Shown here: one piece after another, positions 60,150 to 64,000 of the stretch
Layout: each line of letters opens with the position of its first letter
Position numbering within the stretch: position 1 is the stretch's first letter
From: an alpha proteobacterium SCGC AAA240-E13
GTDB taxonomy: Bacteria > Pseudomonadota > Alphaproteobacteria > Pelagibacterales > Pelagibacteraceae
Assembly: GCA_000504625.1 (NCBI GenBank)
Contig: AZHR01000005.1
Location: 1 to 64,000 of the forward strand
Length of the DNA stretch: 64,000 bases
Reading direction: 5' to 3'
Position numbers and translations under genes: made by a program
The notes under the pieces: generated by a model
What the model was told of the DNA's origin: nothing
What the model saw: the letters and a program-made list of their open reading frames with translations, nothing else
The model's database searches: none

Positions 60150-61388
60150 CTATTTTTTTTTAAAAATCTCTTCCGTTTGAAGATTAAATCCTTCAATATT
60201 TTCTATTTTCTTAGGAATAATTGTTTGTTGAAATCGATCTTGAGATATTTGTTTTTCGCTCGAATTTTTTTTATCTGTTTCCGGTTTATCTTCTACTTTT
60301 GATATTATAGTATTAAATGGATTTTCGATGACATTATTTTCAGAAATTATATTATTTAAATTTACCAACTGAGACATAAGTTTGGCTTTATTTTTTTCAA
60401 AATGTTCCAGTTGATGCTTAGTGTTTTCTAATTTGCTTGATAATTTAACTACTTCGTTGCTTAATCTCAGATTATCATCTTGATAATATTTAATTCTCCT
60501 AGTCATATCTTCGATTTTAGTTTTGTCATTTCCCTGCTCTGCTGCTTGTTCAGAATTACGAACGAGATTATTTTTTATTTCAATATTTTGCTGCAATAAG
60601 TTATTTTCCTCTTTAAGTTTTGAAATTTGATCTTGATAACCTTTAAGAATGTTTTGTTGTTCATAAATAATTTTCGACTTTGTTTTTGTTTCTTCATTAT
60701 ATTCTTCATGAGTTAATAATTCAGGAGGCTTGGTTGAATCTTCTTGCTGAGGAATATTGTTATATATTAAATCCCCCGTTAACCAGCTAGGTGGTAATTC
60801 AAATTTTTGTTCTAATAAATGGTTTTGTTCCTTAAGTTTTGTAATTTGATTTTCATAATCTTTAATAATGTTTTGCTGTTTATATAAAAATTCCAATTTT
60901 GTTTGAAATTCTTTATCCCCTGTTTGTTGACTTAAAGCTTTTGAAATTTGATTTAAATCATTCTCCAACAGAGTATTACGTTCATTAAGTTTAGATATCT
61001 GTTCATTAAGTTCTGAAATTTTTTTAAGATTTAAATCCTCTTGATTGCTATTTGTAGTTTGAGCAGTAGGTTTATCAACAAATTCATTTTTTAATATTAA
61101 TATATCTCTCTTTACTGAATTATCTTTTTTTATTTCCGAATCTTCTATTTTTCTAATCTCGTCTATTTCAAATGGCTCGGCATTATCAAATTCAGTTTCG
61201 TCTTCTACCATTTCTTCTATTTCAATAGTCTCTCCAAAAGTACCTTGTGTTTCTTTTGTTATTTTTTTCATGTTGTCCGTATAATTTAGTATAAATGTTT
61301 TATTTTCATTTTTGTAATTTTTTTTTTCTGGTTCATTAATATCCTGCACACATTTCAGTATTTCTGATACAGGATATTGAATATTCAT
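60150..61388 (-). CDS. Coiled-coil protein with repeated heptad segments
   Basis: A 412-residue, Gln/Asn/Lys/Glu-rich protein with long coiled-coil stretches (about residues 115-200 and 235-350). Two roughly 30-residue units are clearly related: one around residues 169-197 (QQNIIKDYENQITKLKEQN) and one around 242-270 (QQNILKGYQDQISKLKEEN), with a weaker third at 122-145. A short motif PFEIDEIRK at 72-80 recurs in the next gene's product. No signal peptide or membrane segment. The family is unknown to me; the layout suggests a scaffold or filament protein that partners the zinc-ribbon protein upstream (103-base gap, same strand). Confidence 0.75.
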   Translation of the reverse strand: MNIQYPVSEILKCVQDINEPEKKNYKNENKTFILNYTDNMKKITKETQGTFGETIEIEEMVEDETEFDNAEPFEIDEIRKIEDSEIKKDNSVKRDILILKNEFVDKPTAQTTNSNQEDLNLKKISELNEQISKLNERNTLLENDLNQISKALSQQTGDKEFQTKLEFLYKQQNIIKDYENQITKLKEQNHLLEQKFELPPSWLTGDLIYNNIPQQEDSTKPPELLTHEEYNEETKTKSKIIYEQQNILKGYQDQISKLKEENNLLQQNIEIKNNLVRNSEQAAEQGNDKTKIEDMTRRIKYYQDDNLRLSNEVVKLSSKLENTKHQLEHFEKNKAKLMSQLVNLNNIISENNVIENPFNTIISKVEDKPETDKKNSSEKQISQDRFQQTIIPKKIENIEGFNLQTEEIFKKK

Positions 61389-61490
61389 AGTCTGAATTAA
61401 ACATTACTTTTATTTTGCAAATTTACAACTAAAAGTTGTATACAAAATCCCTTAGTATTTTATATATATTGTATTTTTAATATGAATTTT

Positions 61491-62297
61491 TTAGACTTTC
61501 TTTCTTCTTGATGGATCTCCTGATCTACCGATTCTTGAAGTGTCATCTTCGTCTTCATGAATATCTTTATATGTTCTTTGTTTTTCATCAGAATATGTTC
61601 TTTGTTTTTCATCAGATTGAGCTTCTTGATCTTCGGTTACCTTTTTTATTTCATCTATTTCAAAAGGCTTAGGTTCTTCTATTGAATCTGAACTTTGTTG
61701 ACCATTTGAATTTTTTTGCTCACTGGCTTGATCAAACACTTCTATTGGTTTTGATGTGTTGATGATTTTTCCTCCAACTACTTTCTTAATTAAGACTTCC
61801 TCCAAAGAAGATAGTCGATCACCTAAACTTTTTTGTGATAACTGCTCCTGAAGTACAATAGTTCTTTTTTCTAAAGATGTATTTTTAATAAATAAATCTA
61901 AGGTCTTTTTTTCAAGTTCTTTTTGTAAAACGCTAATTCTTTCATTATGTGTTTTTTGTCTCGAAGTTTCCGACTCATTGTCCTTAACTCTTGACTCAAA
62001 TAATGCCAATCTTTGTTCAAGTCTTTTTTGATTTTCAATTTCTTTATCTTTTGCTTCTAATTCTTTTTCGAGAGATGAAATGTTATCACTAAAATAATTT
62101 CTCTCGTTAGCAATTTTAATTTCTTGGGAATGCAGAGATTGATCGAGATCGATTAATTTTTTTTCAATAACGTTTTGCTTTGATTCTTGAAACCATTCTT
62201 TGCCACACTTACCACACTTTACTAATCTCCCATCAAACCCTATCTGCTCAGCATTAATTGCGAACTTACTTTCACCACATATACAATCAATTAACAT
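61491..62297 (-). CDS. Zinc-ribbon (MJ0042-type) coiled-coil protein
   Basis: A 268-residue protein. The N terminus carries a zinc ribbon: Cys5 and Cys7 (CIC), then RLVKCGKCGKEW with Cys28 and Cys31, the MJ0042/zinc-ribbon_5 pattern found at the N terminus of many alphaproteobacterial proteins. Residues 45-170 form a coiled coil. Residues 211-219 are PFEIDEIKK, shared with the downstream coiled-coil protein, and residues 228-243 are an 8-residue tandem repeat (SDEKQRTY twice). The C terminus is basic (RRKKV). In the usual family the ribbon is followed by a DUF3426 membrane domain; here it is replaced by coiled coil. Function unknown. Confidence 0.75.
   Translation of the reverse strand: MLIDCICGESKFAINAEQIGFDGRLVKCGKCGKEWFQESKQNVIEKKLIDLDQSLHSQEIKIANERNYFSDNISSLEKELEAKDKEIENQKRLEQRLALFESRVKDNESETSRQKTHNERISVLQKELEKKTLDLFIKNTSLEKRTIVLQEQLSQKSLGDRLSSLEEVLIKKVVGGKIINTSKPIEVFDQASEQKNSNGQQSSDSIEEPKPFEIDEIKKVTEDQEAQSDEKQRTYSDEKQRTYKDIHEDEDDTSRIGRSGDPSRRKKV
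61569..61616. repeat. Two perfect 24-bp tandem repeat units in coding sequence
   Basis: The 24-base unit starting ATATGTTCTTTGTTTTTCAT occurs twice in a row, at 61569-61592 and 61593-61616, and encodes SDEKQRTY twice in frame on the minus strand. Copy number could vary by slippage without breaking the frame. Confidence 0.92.
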
Positions 62298-62467
62298 TAT
62301 CTACCTCTGTACAACTTATATTACCTTTACAAAATAAAATTGAAATAAGATTAACAAAAAAATTAACTTATAGGTTGTTTTTTTTAACTAAAATTATACA
62401 TTATATGGAATTTACAAATAAATATTTACTACATATAGTTGTATAGAAGAATTCAGTCTAGTTTTTT
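62298..62467. promoter_or_regulatory. Divergent intergenic region
   Basis: This 170-base AT-rich gap separates the minus-strand zinc-ribbon gene from the plus-strand SxtJ-like gene and must hold both promoters. I see no convincing operator, riboswitch or small gene. Confidence 0.35.
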
Positions 62468-62863
62468 ATGACATCTAAAACGAAAATAAAAATTTCTTCA
62501 AACAGAAGCTTTGGTTTGATGTTTTTTGTAGTATTTTTAATAATTGCTTTATGGCCTTTAAAATCTGGAGAAGATTTTAGGTTATGGTCACTGATTTTAT
62601 CAATTCTCTTTTTAATTTTGAGTATTTTTAATTCTCAATTATTATATCCACTTAACAAACTTTGGTTTAAGTTTGGAATGTTTTTAGGTTCTATTATTTC
62701 TCCTATTGTAATGGGTGTGGTATATTTCGTAGTTGTAACACCGATAGGTATTTTTATGCGTTTATGTGGTAAAGATTTATTAGAAACTCGTAAATTAAAA
62801 AGTAAAACAACTTATTGGAAAAAACCTGATAAAAAACAAAGTACAATGAAAAAACAATTTTAA
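62468..62863 (+). CDS. SxtJ-like membrane protein
   Basis: A 131-residue protein with three or four hydrophobic segments (about residues 15-30, 39-57 and 70-100) and a basic C-terminal tail. It begins SSNRSFGLMFFVVFLIIALWPL and has PLNKLWFKFGMFLGSIISPIVMGVVYFVVVTPIGIFMR-type sequence, close to SxtJ family proteins (short marks: NRSFGLMF, TPIGIFMRL). SxtJ is named from the saxitoxin cluster, but relatives occur widely beside carbamoyltransferases. Two bases separate it from the next small membrane gene. Molecular role unknown. Confidence 0.82.
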   Translation: MTSKTKIKISSNRSFGLMFFVVFLIIALWPLKSGEDFRLWSLILSILFLILSIFNSQLLYPLNKLWFKFGMFLGSIISPIVMGVVYFVVVTPIGIFMRLCGKDLLETRKLKSKTTYWKKPDKKQSTMKKQF

Positions 62864-62865
62864 TT

Positions 62866-63015
62866 ATGGAATTTTTAAAAGAATTTTGGCAATTTTTAAA
62901 AGTTAGAAAAAAATATTGGCTTATTCCAATTATAATAGTTTTGGCATTATTTGGAGGACTAATTATTCTTAGTCAAGGGTCAGCCATAGCTCCTTTTATT
63001 TATACAATATTTTAA
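62866..63015 (+). CDS. DUF5989 family small membrane protein (SxtK-like)
   Basis: A 49-residue protein with one membrane helix. The N terminus EFLKEFWQFLKVRKKYWLIP and the ending LSQGSAIAPFIYTIF (given as short marks: WLIPI, SQGSAIAPFIYT) match the DUF5989 pattern. It lies 2 bases after the SxtJ-like gene and 1 base before the carbamoyltransferase start, completing the J-K-I type order. Probably helps place the carbamoyltransferase at the membrane; that is inference. Confidence 0.8.
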   Translation: MEFLKEFWQFLKVRKKYWLIPIIIVLALFGGLIILSQGSAIAPFIYTIF

Positions 63016-63016
63016 A

Positions 63017-64000
63017 GTGACTGCAATATTGGGCATTTCCGCATTTTATCATGATAGTGCAGCAGCCATTGTTATAGATGGTAAAATAATTGCAGCAGCT
63101 CAAGAAGAAAGGTTTACTAGAAAAAAACATGATTCAGATTATCCCTTTCATGCAATAAAATTTGTTTTAAGTTTTTCTAAATTAAAATTACATCAGATCG
63201 ATTATATTGTTTTTTATGAAAAACCATTTCTAAAATTTGAAAGATTGCTCGAAACTTATGTCGCCTTTGCGCCTAAAGGATTTAAATCTTTTTGTATGTC
63301 AATACCTGTGTGGATTAAAGAAAAATTATTTCAGAAAAAACTAATTTTCAATGAACTAAAAAGACATGATGAAAATTTTAATGATATAAATAAAATATAT
63401 TTTTCTCAACATCATTTGAGCCATGCAGCAAGTGCTTTTTATCCTTCGCCATTTAAAGAAGCCATAATAGTAACTGCTGATGGAGTAGGAGAATGGGGAA
63501 CTACTACTGCTGCTATAGGAAAAGAAAATGAATTAGAAATTATCAAAGAAATTCAATTTCCTCATTCCCTAGGACTTTTATATTCTGCTTTTACTTATTA
63601 CACAGGTTTCAAAGTTAATAGTGGAGAATATAAGTTAATGGGTTTAGCACCATATGGTGAGCCTAAATACAAAAAATTAATTACAGATAATTTAATTGAT
63701 ATTAAAGATGATGGATCTTTTAAACTAGATCAATCATATTTTGAATATTCTACTGGTTTAAAAATGACCAGTGAAAGATTTTCAAAACTTTTTGGGAATA
63801 AAGTTAGAAATCCTGAAAAGGAAAAATTAACTCAATTTCATATGGATGTTGCATCTTCTATTCAAGAGGTCACCGAAGATGTTATGTTAAAAATAACAAA
63901 TTCATTAGCAGAAGAGTACAAGATAAAAAATTTATGTTTAGCTGGAGGTGTTGCTCTAAATTGTGTAGCTAACGGAAAGATATTGCGAAACGGTAAATTT
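63017..64000 (+). CDS. Carbamoyltransferase (NodU/CmcH/SxtI family), N-terminal part
   Basis: The gene starts at GTG 63017 and runs off the right edge; 328 codons are visible of an expected 580-620. The family transfers a carbamoyl group from carbamoyl phosphate, via an adenylate, to a hydroxyl on a sugar or natural product. Visible marks are ILGISAFYHDSAAAIV at the N terminus, QEERFTRKKHD, HHLSHAASAFYPSPF, VTADGVGEWGTTT and GEYKLMGLAPYGEP. The GTG start overlaps nothing but lies 1 base after DUF5989. With the surface-sugar genes nearby, carbamoylation of a glycan is plausible. Confidence 0.93.
   Translation, partial: MTAILGISAFYHDSAAAIVIDGKIIAAAQEERFTRKKHDSDYPFHAIKFVLSFSKLKLHQIDYIVFYEKPFLKFERLLETYVAFAPKGFKSFCMSIPVWIKEKLFQKKLIFNELKRHDENFNDINKIYFSQHHLSHAASAFYPSPFKEAIIVTADGVGEWGTTTAAIGKENELEIIKEIQFPHSLGLLYSAFTYYTGFKVNSGEYKLMGLAPYGEPKYKKLITDNLIDIKDDGSFKLDQSYFEYSTGLKMTSERFSKLFGNKVRNPEKEKLTQFHMDVASSIQEVTEDVMLKITNSLAEEYKIKNLCLAGGVALNCVANGKILRNGKF

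Noticed and set aside
1..64000. Possible CRISPR arrays, tRNA or rRNA genes, transposons or prophage
   Set aside because: No regularly spaced repeats, no cloverleaf-like or rRNA-like stretch in the gaps, and no transposase, integrase or phage structural gene was seen.

Overview
The window looks like the chromosome of a streamlined, AT-rich marine alphaproteobacterium of the SAR11 (Pelagibacterales) type. This is inferred from the very low GC, tiny or overlapping gene gaps, the dominance of solute-binding-protein uptake systems (one polyamine-type ABC, two branched-chain-type ABC sets and one tripartite tricarboxylate transporter), and alphaproteobacterial families such as an IalB-like protein, a bactofilin, DUF1015 next to serA/serC, and GlaH. 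I found no tRNA, rRNA, CRISPR array, insertion sequence or prophage. No gene-free stretch exceeds 300 bases.

Layout. 1-4609 (minus): an operon of a luciferase-like flavoenzyme, a TPP-dependent decarboxylase/synthase, an AA_synth (DUF1185) protein, an alpha/beta hydrolase and the 5' part of an aldehyde dehydrogenase. 4776-12381 (plus): eutA-doeA ectoine-type degradation genes, a complete polyamine-type ABC importer, a short dehydrogenase remnant and a ureohydrolase with a frameshifted poly-A start. 12378-16657: an ArgE-like deacetylase, csaA, an aldehyde dehydrogenase lacking its natural start, and a branched-chain-type binding protein. 16812-17756: ispH. 17782-28228 (minus): a frameshifted TPR protein, livMHFG, proC, two secreted alpha/beta hydrolases and tctABC. 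28311-35019: an AbrB-type membrane protein, GlaH (CsiD), serA-serC-DUF1015 and trpB2. 35089-42476 (minus): azlCD plus a second Liv system with an SMR-like protein and a PhyH dioxygenase embedded in it. 42595-50811: LysE exporter, a redox group (glutaredoxin, ATP-grasp ligase, peroxiredoxin, MsrB), and assorted amino-acid and hydroxyacid enzymes. 50855-59177 (minus): bactofilin, then a GDP-D-glycero-manno-heptose pathway (gmhB, gmhA, hddC, hddA) with sugar-modifying dehydrogenases, an epimerase and a transaldolase. 59195-64000: a small lipoprotein, an IalB-like protein, two coiled-coil proteins sharing a short motif, and the start of an SxtJ / DUF5989 / carbamoyltransferase module.

How it fits together. 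The cell appears to scavenge amines, ectoine-like solutes, amino acids and carboxylates, feeding them to short catabolic operons (2-oxoacid decarboxylation to aldehyde and acid, ectoine hydrolysis, glutarate hydroxylation). The right third makes and modifies surface sugars.

The most important structural observation is a perfect 314-bp inverted repeat: bases 1-314 are the exact reverse complement of 13933-14246. On the right side it begins exactly where csaA should stop, and the two sequences share 8 bases there. This is either a recent rearrangement or a chimeric join, so the order of everything left of about 13.94 kb relative to everything right of it should be treated as uncertain. Two homopolymer frameshifts (about 11.42 kb and 18.24 kb) also need checking.
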